This document shows, piece by piece, positions 9,815-17,421 of a stretch of 64,000 bases of DNA. The stretch comes from A07HB70 sp964512675 (lineage in GTDB: Archaea > Halobacteriota > Halobacteria > Halobacteriales > Haloferacaceae): positions 142,320 through 206,319 of the forward strand of contig CAZEJR010000001.1 in the NCBI GenBank assembly GCA_964512675.1, in the 5' to 3' direction. A model generated the notes under the pieces. That model was not told the DNA's origin and ran no database searches. It saw only the letters and a list, made by a program, of their open reading frames with translations. The translations under genes and the position numbers were made by a program. Numbering within the stretch: the stretch's first letter is position 1; each line of letters opens with the position of its first letter.

Positions 9815-10947
9815 CAGAGCGCGCCGACGTCCCGGAGGAGTTCGACCGTCCCCTCGATGTCGGAGAGTTCCGTCAGGTCGAGCCCCTCCGGCGGCGACAG
9901 CTCGTCGACGGAGGGGAGCCGACCGACCGGGTCGACTCCGGGCACGAGCGGGTACTCGAACGTCTCGCGCGCGAAGTAGTCCTGTGCCTCCGCGGAGAGC
10001 AGGTGCCGGACGAAGTTCGCCGCGAGGTCGCCGTCCGCGGCGGTGTCGAGCGCCGCCGCGCCGGCGACGTTGAAGATGGCGCCCGCGTCGTCACGGGTGA
10101 ACGCCGTCGCGACCGGCGCGTCCGGCCGGCCCGCGAGCACCCGCTGGACGTAGTAGTGGTTCGCGAAGCCGGCGTCGAGTTCGCCGTCCGCGACGGCCTG
10201 CGAGACGAGGAACTCGTCGGAGTAGGAGGTGTCGAGCCCCAGGTCGAGCATCGCGTTCAGCCACTTGCGGGTCCGGTCCTCGCCGTTCAGCACCCGCATC
10301 GCGGTGACGAACGCCTGGAACGACGAGTACGTCGGCGCGCAGCCGATGGCGTCGCGGAACGGCTCCGTCTCGGGAAACGCGAAGATATCCTCGGGCACGT
10401 CGCCCTCGCTCAGCGCCTCTGTGTTGAACGGTACCGACCGCGCGCGCCCGGAGGTGCCGATCCAGTCCTCGTCGGGCGAGCTGAACTCGCCGGGAACCAG
10501 CTCGAGGACGTCCGCCGGGAGCGTGACGGTCCGGCCCTGCTCGGCGACGGCGCCGAGCGACCCGGCGTTGACCGAGAAGAAGACGTCCGCCGGGCTCTCC
10601 GCACCCTCCGTCTCGAGCTGGTTGACGAGCTCCGCGGCGCTGTTGTACCGCACCCGGAGCGTCAGGTCGTCGTAACGGTCCTCGAGGAAGGAGACGAACT
10701 CCCCGACGAGCGGTTCGCCTCGCCCGGAGTAGACGGTGAGGTCGCCGGACATCGTCGGCATCTCGGTCATCGACGTGCCGCCCTCGAGCGACCGGTCGCC
10801 GAACGGCGACCGGCCGGACCCGATCTGTGCCGCCGCGCCGGCGGCGTCTCCGGACTCGCCACCCAGGACACCCGAACAGCCCGCGAGTCCGGCGAGGCCT
10901 GCGACCGAGGCGCCACGGAGGAGCCGCCGTCGTGTCGTGTCGTTCAT
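9814..10947 (-). CDS. Iron(III) ABC transporter substrate-binding lipoprotein (FbpA-like)
   Basis: Extracellular ferric-iron binding protein of 377 residues, anchored by lipid. The N-terminus has a twin-arginine motif (TRRRLLRG), a hydrophobic stretch and a lipobox LAGC, followed by a Ser/Gly/Ala-rich tether. The body matches the FbpA family; the paired tyrosines in NHYYVQRVLAG correspond to the iron-ligating Tyr pair of FbpA. It is the first gene of the importer operon. A palindromic DtxR-like site lies 7 bp upstream of the ATG and a TATA element sits just before that, so the transcript is probably leaderless and iron-repressed. The upstream glycosyltransferase gene ends only 27 bp before this start. 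Confidence 0.93.
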   Translation of the reverse strand: MNDTTRRRLLRGASVAGLAGLAGCSGVLGGESGDAAGAAAQIGSGRSPFGDRSLEGGTSMTEMPTMSGDLTVYSGRGEPLVGEFVSFLEDRYDDLTLRVRYNSAAELVNQLETEGAESPADVFFSVNAGSLGAVAEQGRTVTLPADVLELVPGEFSSPDEDWIGTSGRARSVPFNTEALSEGDVPEDIFAFPETEPFRDAIGCAPTYSSFQAFVTAMRVLNGEDRTRKWLNAMLDLGLDTSYSDEFLVSQAVADGELDAGFANHYYVQRVLAGRPDAPVATAFTRDDAGAIFNVAGAAALDTAADGDLAANFVRHLLSAEAQDYFARETFEYPLVPGVDPVGRLPSVDELSPPEGLDLTELSDIEGTVELLRDVGAL

Positions 10948-10953
10948 GTCCGG

Positions 10954-10969
10954 TTTAGGTCCTCCTAAA
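10954..10969. promoter_or_regulatory. Candidate DtxR/SirR-family iron operator of the iron importer operon
   Basis: A 16-bp perfect palindrome, TTTAGG-TCCT-CCTAAA, lies between the TATA element and the start codon of the iron-binding protein gene. Its arms resemble the TTAGG...CCTAA boxes bound by metal-dependent DtxR-family repressors of haloarchaea (Idr/SirR type). Placement over the transcription start is what repression by blocking polymerase would need. The regulator gene is not in the window. Confidence 0.65.
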
Positions 10970-10972
10970 ACA

Positions 10973-10980
10973 GTTATATC
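10973..10980 (-). promoter_or_regulatory. TATA element of the iron importer operon, overlapping the stop of the upstream gene
   Basis: On the minus strand the sequence reads CAGATATAACTG, centred about 29 bp upstream of the ATG at 10947. The TAA stop of the glycosyltransferase gene (10974-10976) is part of this element. The spacing predicts a transcript starting at or within a few bases of the ATG. Confidence 0.5.
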
Positions 10981-12119
10981 TGTCGGTCGACGCCCGTCCG
11001 GGTCGGCGCGAGCCGGTCGAGACAGTTCACCCAGTCCGCGAGGTACTCGCCACAGTGCGCGAGGAACGCGGCGTTGCGCCAGTCCTCGTCGCCCGCCGTC
11101 ACGAGTGCATCGGCGACGGCGCGGGCGACGTCCGCGAACGTCTCCGCGTCGTCGCCGGCGTCGTCGACCACGCGCCAGAGGTGTTCGTTCAGCTCCAGCG
11201 CCGCCGTCTCCGCCGCGAGGTCGTCGAAGGTCGAGCGCGGGGTCTTGTGGTGGTGACAGAGCGGCGCGCCCGACCGGACACCCCGCCCGAGCACGTCGCA
11301 GGCGCGTTTCAACAGGACACCGGACCAGATGTCGTCGAACCGCCCCACGCCCCACTCGTTGTCGTCCATCGGGAACTGGTAGAACGCGGGGACGACTTCG
11401 CGACGGAACGCGAGGTTCATCGAGCAGACGGTGAGGTAGTTCCCCGGCGCGACGAGGAAGTCGTCGCCGTAGTCCTCCGCCGAGAGCCGAACCGTCGACT
11501 GCCCGCGCAGGTCCCCCTCCGCGAGGATGCGCGCCGCGTCGAGGTCCGGCACGTCCGTCCAGAGTCCCTGTGAGGCGACGACGTCCGTCTCGCCCGCCCG
11601 CTCTCGCCTCTCCGTCTCGTCCATCGCGGAGTACGGATAGCCCCGCGGGTAGAGGTCGTACGGAACGTCCTCGAGGACGTTCACCCACCGCTCGTCCGAC
11701 GACCGCGTCTCGAGTCCGGCTGTCGGGCCGAGGTTCGCGAGGTGAGAGCCGAAAAAGTCCCGCGTCTCGTGGGGTCGGGTGTCGTCGTCGAGGAAGAGTC
11801 CGTAGTCGAACCCCTCGGCCCAGAGGTAGAGGAGACCGAAACTCGTCTGTGCGTGGCTCCGCGCCGGGATCAGGTGCTCGTACGCCGCGACGTCGTGGTC
11901 GGCCAGCCACGCCGACCGTCTACGGCTGTCGAAGACCGCGCCCGAGACGTCGAGATCGCGCACCATCTCGCGCATCTCCGCCGTCGGGCAGTGGTCCTCT
12001 GTGACGAGAACGACGTGGAGACGACCCGCGTCGAAGCCGTGCTCTCGCGCGTTCGCGACGTAGTCGCGGACGCAGTCGTACTCTCGGACCGTCGGGACGA
12101 CCACACAGACGTCCTGCAC
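10974..12119 (-). CDS. GT75-type reversibly glycosylated polypeptide family protein
   Basis: A 381-residue protein of the family annotated in haloarchaea as alpha-1,4-glucan-protein synthase, related to plant reversibly glycosylated polypeptides (GT75, which include UDP-arabinopyranose mutases). Visible features are the N-terminal nucleotide-binding start CVVVPTVREYD, the metal-binding acidic motif GLFLDDDTRPHE near residue 112, and the conserved middle block MNLAFRREVVPAFYQFPM with GVGRFDDIWSG. No signal peptide or membrane segment is seen, so it is probably cytoplasmic. The start is GTG at 12119. A DtxR-like site lies 11 bp upstream, and the iron importer operon starts 27 bp after its stop. 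The real sugar substrate is unknown; a role in cell-surface glycan supply during iron limitation is speculation. Confidence 0.82.
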   Translation of the reverse strand: MQDVCVVVPTVREYDCVRDYVANAREHGFDAGRLHVVLVTEDHCPTAEMREMVRDLDVSGAVFDSRRRSAWLADHDVAAYEHLIPARSHAQTSFGLLYLWAEGFDYGLFLDDDTRPHETRDFFGSHLANLGPTAGLETRSSDERWVNVLEDVPYDLYPRGYPYSAMDETERRERAGETDVVASQGLWTDVPDLDAARILAEGDLRGQSTVRLSAEDYGDDFLVAPGNYLTVCSMNLAFRREVVPAFYQFPMDDNEWGVGRFDDIWSGVLLKRACDVLGRGVRSGAPLCHHHKTPRSTFDDLAAETAALELNEHLWRVVDDAGDDAETFADVARAVADALVTAGDEDWRNAAFLAHCGEYLADWVNCLDRLAPTRTGVDRQI

Positions 12120-12129
12120 GGACGGAGGT

Positions 12130-12145
12130 TTTTGGCCCGCCTAAA
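12130..12145. promoter_or_regulatory. Second candidate DtxR/SirR-family operator, upstream of the GT75-type gene
   Basis: Read on the plus strand the site is TTTTGG-CCCG-CCTAAA, the same 6-4-6 layout as the site at 10954 with one arm mismatch. It lies 11 bp upstream of the GTG of the GT75-type gene and overlaps the place expected for its TATA box. It is also 55 bp upstream of the divergent DUF393 gene, so it could act on both. Confidence 0.5.
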
Positions 12146-12199
12146 GTAGCTGTCGGCTCGGGTCGACGGGGTTTAGCCGCCGCCGGTCTATCCGTCGAC

Positions 12200-12622
12200 A
12201 TGGCGTACGACGCGGTTCTGATATACGACGGTGACTGCCCGTACTGCTCCGTCGCGGCGACGGCGCTTCGCCGCGTCGAGGACGTCGGGGCGGTGCCGTG
12301 GGAAGCGGAGGCCGCCGGGTCGTTCCTCGACGCGCAGTTCGGCGAACAGCCGTTTGCGATGTTCCTCGTCGACGAGCGCCGGAGCCGCGTGTACGCGGGC
12401 CGTGCGGCGGCAGAGGAGCTGACGGAGCGCGCGGGCACGCCGTCGCTGGTCGGGTCGCTGGTGCGCGACAACTACGACCGTATCGCCGCCGTCGTCGGCG
12501 CCGCGTCGGGCCGGGGGCGCGACCCGGACGACTACCACGAGATCTACCCGATGGCCGACGACGCACGAGCGCAGTTCGGGGCGCTCCGCGAAGCCGCCGT
12601 CGCAGAGGCACCGACGGGGTGA
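12200..12622 (+). CDS. Thiol-disulfide oxidoreductase DCC family protein (DUF393)
   Basis: Small 140-residue protein opening with IYDGDCPYCSVAATAL, the DGDCxxC signature of DUF393/DCC proteins, with a thioredoxin-like CPYC pair at residues about 14-17. Such proteins are thought to act in dithiol redox chemistry, but no reaction is established. The ATG at 12200 has a possible TATA element (GTTTAG) about 27 bp upstream. The stop overlaps the next gene by 4 bases, so the two are co-translated. It is divergent from the iron-linked glycosyltransferase and shares the intergenic operator. Confidence 0.85.
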   Translation: MAYDAVLIYDGDCPYCSVAATALRRVEDVGAVPWEAEAAGSFLDAQFGEQPFAMFLVDERRSRVYAGRAAAEELTERAGTPSLVGSLVRDNYDRIAAVVGAASGRGRDPDDYHEIYPMADDARAQFGALREAAVAEAPTG

Positions 12623-13032
12623 CCGCGGGCGGCACCTACACCCTCCTGCTCTCGGTCCCGACGGCGACGACGCTCGAGGTCGGTGCTCTGGGCGAGTGCC
12701 GCGTTCCGGCGGGGACCTGCGCCTACACCGGAAGCGCGCTCGGAAGCGGGGGGTTCGCACGCGTCGACCGACACCGTCGGGTCGCGCGCGGCGACCACGA
12801 CGTCCGTCACTGGCACGTCGACTACCTAGCCGGCGACCCGAACGTGTCCCTCGTCGGGGTGGTGACGAGCCCCGCCGACGCCGAGTGTCGCGTCGCCCGG
12901 GCGCTCCCGTCGGGACCGGTCGACGGCTTCGGTGCCTCCGACTGTGGCTGCCGGAGCCACCTCGCGCACGCGAGCGACGCCGCAGCGCTACGAGAACGCA
13001 CCGAGCGGGCGCACGCGGCGCTCGGTGGGTAG
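12619..13032 (+). CDS. DUF123 family protein with GIY-YIG-like fold
   Basis: A 137-residue protein beginning at a GTG that overlaps the DUF393 stop (GTGA). Conserved DUF123 features are GTYTLLLSV at the start, CAYTGSALGSGGF, a basic stretch around residues 52-58, HWHVDYL and SDCGCRSHL near the C-terminus. The family is annotated as GIY-YIG nuclease-like and is sometimes fused to endonuclease III in other archaea, so a role in DNA handling is possible, but activity has not been shown here. The first GIY-YIG element is only loosely kept. Confidence 0.8.
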   Translation: MTAGGTYTLLLSVPTATTLEVGALGECRVPAGTCAYTGSALGSGGFARVDRHRRVARGDHDVRHWHVDYLAGDPNVSLVGVVTSPADAECRVARALPSGPVDGFGASDCGCRSHLAHASDAAALRERTERAHAALGG

Positions 13033-13256
13033 AGCGTGGCGACCGAGCGGACGGTGTCAGCGGTACCCCCCGACAGATAGCTCGTCGGCGAGTAACCCCC
13101 CTCGGCCTGGCGTCCGCGGTTCGTCGGCGGCATACGGTTCTTTCGACCAGCTATCCTCGGGGGCGCGCCGAACACCGTCGCAGGCGACCGCCAGGCCAGT
13201 CCTCGACTCGATCTGACGGGTCGGGGGGGCACGCGACGACGCGCCGACACGACGGG

Positions 13257-13796
13257 ATCGCCGCCCGGCGCTACGGCGTGCTCGGGGCTGTCGGCTCCGG
13301 GACGACCGACGGGCGGAATCCGACGGCGGCGCTCGACGTCTCGCGCTCGACGGTCGGCCGAGCCGTCCGCGAACTCGAAGGGGCCGGACTCGTCGGACGC
13401 GTCGACGGCGGACACTCCCCGGAACACTCGCTCCGGGACGAGCAGACGACCGTGCGCCTCGCCGCAGTAGCGGACGCGCCGTCGGCGTTCGCGGCGCTCC
13501 CGAACGACACGGAGATCGATCCGTCCGTACTGGCCGACGCGACGGTCGTCCTCATCGACGCGGCGCTACCCGACTCGCCGCCGACGACCGAGACAGACCA
13601 CGTCGACACCGACCGAACCGGCTGCCCGCTCCCGTACGGTCTCGTCGTGGCGCAGACGGACGACGGTGAGGAGACGTTCGTGACCGTCTACGACGACGGC
13701 ATCGTCGGCCCGTCGCACGGCCCGGAGGCCGTCGTGTGGGCACGGCGGCTGACCGACAGAGCGCTCGCCGACGCGACGCCGGTGTCGCGCCTCTAG
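13257..13796 (+). pseudogene. Remnant of a haloarchaeal HTH regulator with FilR1-like C-terminal domain
   Basis: The frame shows a winged-helix segment, ALDVSRSTVGRAVRELEGAG, and then jumps to a C-terminal block with VVLIDAALPD, PYGLVVAQTDD and FVTVYDDGIVGPSHG, which is the ending of haloarchaeal regulators carrying the FilR1 middle domain. Intact members are about 250-290 residues. Here the N-terminal helices are poor, no good start codon is visible and about 60-100 residues between the HTH and the C-terminal block appear to be missing. The stop overlaps the stop of the convergent dehydrogenase gene (CTAG), consistent with a once normal gene end. A short functional protein cannot be excluded. 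Confidence 0.5.
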
Positions 13797-16700
13797 AGCG
13801 CTGCCGCCACCTTCTCGACCGGGTGGGGCGGCTCGGCACTCGCGCCGGGCCGAGACTTCAGCTGTGCCCGACAGGAGGCACCGGGGGCGACGACCTGTTC
13901 GCCCGGGCTCGTCTCGACTTGGTCGAACAGGATCCGCCCGATCGCCTTGCTCATCGAGTAGTGCTCTGCCTCGTAGCCGAACGACCCCGCCATCCCACAG
14001 CACGTCGAGTCGAGCGGGTCGACGTCGTAGCCCGCGCGACGGAGAACTCCGACCGCGTGGTGGTCTCTCTTCGTCGCCTTCTGGTGGCAGTGCCCGTGGT
14101 ACGTCAGGTGCTCGTCGGCGTCGGTGTCGAAGCCGTCGTCGAGACGGAAGGCGTCGACGTACTCGAGGACACCGTAGGTGTTCTCGGCGACGCGCTCGAC
14201 GTCCTCGCCGGACAGGAGGTCGCGGTAGTCCGACTGGAACATCACCGCGTCGGAGGGCTCGACCACGACGACGTCCCACCCTTCGGCGACCCGTGGTGCA
14301 AGCGCCTCGACGTTCGTCTCGGCGTGCTCTCGGGCGACGTCGAGAAACCCCTTCGAGTGTGCGGGACGTCCGCTGTCGCCCGCAGCGTCGGGCACCTCGA
14401 CGTGGACGCCCGCGGCCTCGAGCACCTCGACGGCGGCCCGTCCCGCCGCGGGTCGGTTGTAGTTCGTGTAGGTGTCTGCGAGGAGGAGGACACGGCGCTC
14501 GGCCTCTGCTTCTGACACCTGCGCGCCGCCGCGGGCCGCGAACCAGTCGACGAACGTCTCGCGGTGGAACGGCGGCAGGTCGCGCTCGCGGGCGATGCCG
14601 AGCGTCTTCTCGGCGAGCCAGCCCGACCCGGGGAGCGAGGCGGCGACGTTCGACAGCGGCGCGAACAGCGACCCGAGCTTCGACACGGTCGCGGCGTTGG
14701 CGAACAGCCGGTCCCGGAGCGAGGCGCCGTGTCGTTGGTGGTGTTCGTGCTCGACCTCCGCCTTCAGCTTCGCCATATCCACCTCACTCGGACAGTCCTT
14801 CGCACAGCCCTTACAGCCGATACAGAGGTCCATCACCTCGGTGACGAACTCGTCGTCGAACGCCCCGCGGTCGATGTCGCCGCTCATGGCCTGTCGGAGC
14901 ATGTTCGCCCGGCCACGGGTAGACTGCATCTCCTCCTCGGCGGCGCGGTAGGTCGGGCACATCACCCCGCCGGTCGTCTCCTGCGGGCCGCGGCAGCCGC
15001 CACAGCCGTGACAGAGCTCCGCCATCCCCTGGAACCCGTTCTCGTTCTCCCAGTTCAGCGCCGGCTCGAAGTCGGCGTCGAACTCGTAGGCCGGCGAGAA
15101 CCGCAGGTTCTCGGTCATGTCGACGTCGCCACAGACGGTCCCGGGGTTGAGGATCCAGTCCGGGTCGAAGGCGGTCTTCAGGTCGCGGAAGGTCCGCCAG
15201 AGCCGCTCGCCGTACAGCTTCCGGTTCCACTGGGTCCGGGCTCGACCGTCGCCGTGTTCGCCCGACACCGACCCGCCGTACTCGACGACGAGGTCCGTCG
15301 CCTCGTCGGCGATTGTCTCGTACTGTTCGACTCCCTCCAGCGTCTTCGTGTTCACCAGCGGTCGGATGTGGAGGACGCCCGGCCCGGCGTGGGCGTAGTA
15401 GGAGGCGAAGGTATCCTCCGTCTCCAGTATGTCCTCGAAGTCCGAGACGTAGTCGGGCAGGTTCTCCGCCGGAACGGCAGTGTCCTCGATAAACGCGACG
15501 TGTTTCTCGTCGCTGGTGCGCGAGAGCAGGATCGGGAGTCCGGACTTGCGCATCTTCCAGAACTTCGCCCGCGTCTCGGCGTCGTGTGCCTCCATCGCCG
15601 TCGTCGCGCGCGTCGACGCGTCGGCGACGGTGGTGCCACCGTCCGTCGTCCCCGGGACGTCCTCTGCCGCCGACGGGCACCGGTCGGCGACGAGGTCCGA
15701 CACCTGCCGGCGACCGTGGTCGTCGTCGTCGGCGTAGAACTCGACGAGGAGCACGGCGGCGGTGCCGTCGGGGAGCATCCCAACCACGTCGCCGAACTCC
15801 GCGGTGTCGGCGGCCAAGTCGAGCAGGACGTCGTCCATCACCTCGACTGCGGCGGGACCGTGTTCGAGGATCGGCGCGACGTCCTCCATCGCGTCTATCA
15901 TGCCGTCGTAGGTCAGGAGCGCCACCGACTTCGTCTCGGGCACGGGCTCGAGCGACACCGTCGCTTCCGTGACGATACCGAGTGTGCCCTCACTCCCGGC
16001 GAGAAGACGTGCGAGATTCACCGTCTCGCCCGCCCGTGCCTCGTCGACGAGCACGTCGAGGTTGTAGCCCGAGACGTTGCGTTTCAGGTCGGGATAGCGC
16101 CGTTCGACCTCCTCGGCCTCCTCGTCGAGTATCCGGACCACCTCGGCGTAGACCCGTTCCAGTATCGACCCCTCGGGGTCGGCCCCGGACCGGATCTCGG
16201 ACAGCGGGGTCTCGCCGAGCGTCGTCACCGTGCCGTCGGCGAGGACGACCTCCACCTCCTCGATGTAGGCGTCGGTCTTGCCGTACTGCAGCGAGTGCGC
16301 GCCGGTCGAGTTGTTGCCGATGGCGCCGCCGAGGGCGCTCTTGTCGCCCCACGCCGGGTCGGGCGCGAACTTCAGGCCGCGGTCGGCGATCGCCTCGTTC
16401 AGGTCGCCGAGGTAGATCCCGGCCTCCGCTCTGGCCGTCTGTGCCGCCGGATCGACCCCGACGATGCCGTCCATCTCGGCGGTGAAGTCGAGGACGACGG
16501 CCTCGTTGACCGACTGGCCGGCGAGACTCGTCCCGCCGCCGCGGGGCAGGACCGGAATCTCGCGCTCGGCGCAGTAGTCGACGACCGCCGCGACGTCTGC
16601 GGTGTCGGTCGGAAACACCACCCCGATCGGCGTCATCTCGTACGCGCTGGCGTCGGTCGCGTACAGCTCGCGGGTGTACTCGTCGAACCGGACGTCCCCT

Positions 16701-16819
16701 TCGACTGTCTCCTCGAGGTCCGCGACCAGTCCCGGGCGGGTCACGTTACCGCCGCCGTAGTCGTAGTCGGCGCGCTCGTCGGTCGCCGGGTCGCCCGGCG
16801 GTCCGGACGTGGATGCCAT
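13793..16819 (-). CDS. FAD-linked oxidase fused to Fe-S/CCG domain (D-lactate dehydrogenase-like)
   Basis: A 1008-residue fusion of a GlcD/Dld-type flavoprotein and a GlpC-type iron-sulfur module, likely oxidising D-lactate or a similar 2-hydroxy acid and passing electrons to quinone at the membrane. The FAD-binding PCMH part shows PRGGGTSLAGQ near residue 92 and GGAIGNNSTGAHS near 165; the FAD C-terminal domain includes SGEHGDGRAR. Two 4Fe-4S clusters are marked by CHGCGGCRGP with a following Cys, and CIGCKGCAKDCP. The CCG-type segment STCCGMAGSFGYE lies near residue 940. The start ATG at 16819 is 77 bp from the divergent lut genes, so the shared intergenic region probably controls both. Confidence 0.93.
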   Translation of the reverse strand: MASTSGPPGDPATDERADYDYGGGNVTRPGLVADLEETVEGDVRFDEYTRELYATDASAYEMTPIGVVFPTDTADVAAVVDYCAEREIPVLPRGGGTSLAGQSVNEAVVLDFTAEMDGIVGVDPAAQTARAEAGIYLGDLNEAIADRGLKFAPDPAWGDKSALGGAIGNNSTGAHSLQYGKTDAYIEEVEVVLADGTVTTLGETPLSEIRSGADPEGSILERVYAEVVRILDEEAEEVERRYPDLKRNVSGYNLDVLVDEARAGETVNLARLLAGSEGTLGIVTEATVSLEPVPETKSVALLTYDGMIDAMEDVAPILEHGPAAVEVMDDVLLDLAADTAEFGDVVGMLPDGTAAVLLVEFYADDDDHGRRQVSDLVADRCPSAAEDVPGTTDGGTTVADASTRATTAMEAHDAETRAKFWKMRKSGLPILLSRTSDEKHVAFIEDTAVPAENLPDYVSDFEDILETEDTFASYYAHAGPGVLHIRPLVNTKTLEGVEQYETIADEATDLVVEYGGSVSGEHGDGRARTQWNRKLYGERLWRTFRDLKTAFDPDWILNPGTVCGDVDMTENLRFSPAYEFDADFEPALNWENENGFQGMAELCHGCGGCRGPQETTGGVMCPTYRAAEEEMQSTRGRANMLRQAMSGDIDRGAFDDEFVTEVMDLCIGCKGCAKDCPSEVDMAKLKAEVEHEHHQRHGASLRDRLFANAATVSKLGSLFAPLSNVAASLPGSGWLAEKTLGIARERDLPPFHRETFVDWFAARGGAQVSEAEAERRVLLLADTYTNYNRPAAGRAAVEVLEAAGVHVEVPDAAGDSGRPAHSKGFLDVAREHAETNVEALAPRVAEGWDVVVVEPSDAVMFQSDYRDLLSGEDVERVAENTYGVLEYVDAFRLDDGFDTDADEHLTYHGHCHQKATKRDHHAVGVLRRAGYDVDPLDSTCCGMAGSFGYEAEHYSMSKAIGRILFDQVETSPGEQVVAPGASCRAQLKSRPGASAEPPHPVEKVAAAL

Positions 16820-16896
16820 AGTTCGACACGGGCGGCGGTGGACATAAGCCCGGCGTCCGGCGTAACGGACTTGTATCGGGCGCCGCTGGATTCCTT

Positions 16897-17421
16897 ATGA
16901 TCGATCAGGACAGCCAACACCTCGACCGGTTCCGCGAGGGCGTCGCGCGCCACGCCGCGTCGGTACGCCGGACGACGCCGACGTCGTTCGAGACCGACCT
17001 CCTCGACGCCGTCGTCGATCCGGTCGTCGGCGCGCCGCTCCCGTTCGACGACCTCACCCTCCCGGACTCCGTGCCCGCCGTCTCGACGACCGCGGACCTC
17101 TCTGCGGCCCGGACCGGCGTCAGCGCAGCCAGCCTCGGCGTCGCGGACTACGGCTCCGTCGTCCTCGAGTCCGACCCGGAAGGGAGCGACCCCGTCTCGC
17201 TGTTTCCGGAGCGTCACGTCGTCGTCCTCCGCGCTGCCGACGTGGTGCCACGCCTCGCGGACGCTCTCGACGAGCTCGGGCCACGGATACGAGACGAGCG
17301 GTCGAGCGCGGTGTTCGCCACCGGCCCGAGCGCCACCGCAGACATGGGTGAACTGGTGTACGGTGCACACGGGCCGCGCGAGGTGACCGTGCTCCTCGTA
17401 GAGGCGGGAGGCGAGCCGTGA
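16897..17421 (+). CDS. lutC: LutC-like LUD domain protein
   Basis: A 174-residue protein of the LUD (lactate utilisation) family. Conserved elements are the central GVSAASLGVADYGSVVLES and the C-terminal FATGPSATADMGELVYGAHG, as in LutC/LldG. In bacteria the LutABC complex oxidises L-lactate to pyruvate using Fe-S proteins. The stop overlaps the next gene by 4 bases (GTGA). A divergent FAD-dependent dehydrogenase lies upstream, so D- and L-lactate oxidation are adjacent here. Confidence 0.9.
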   Translation: MIDQDSQHLDRFREGVARHAASVRRTTPTSFETDLLDAVVDPVVGAPLPFDDLTLPDSVPAVSTTADLSAARTGVSAASLGVADYGSVVLESDPEGSDPVSLFPERHVVVLRAADVVPRLADALDELGPRIRDERSSAVFATGPSATADMGELVYGAHGPREVTVLLVEAGGEP

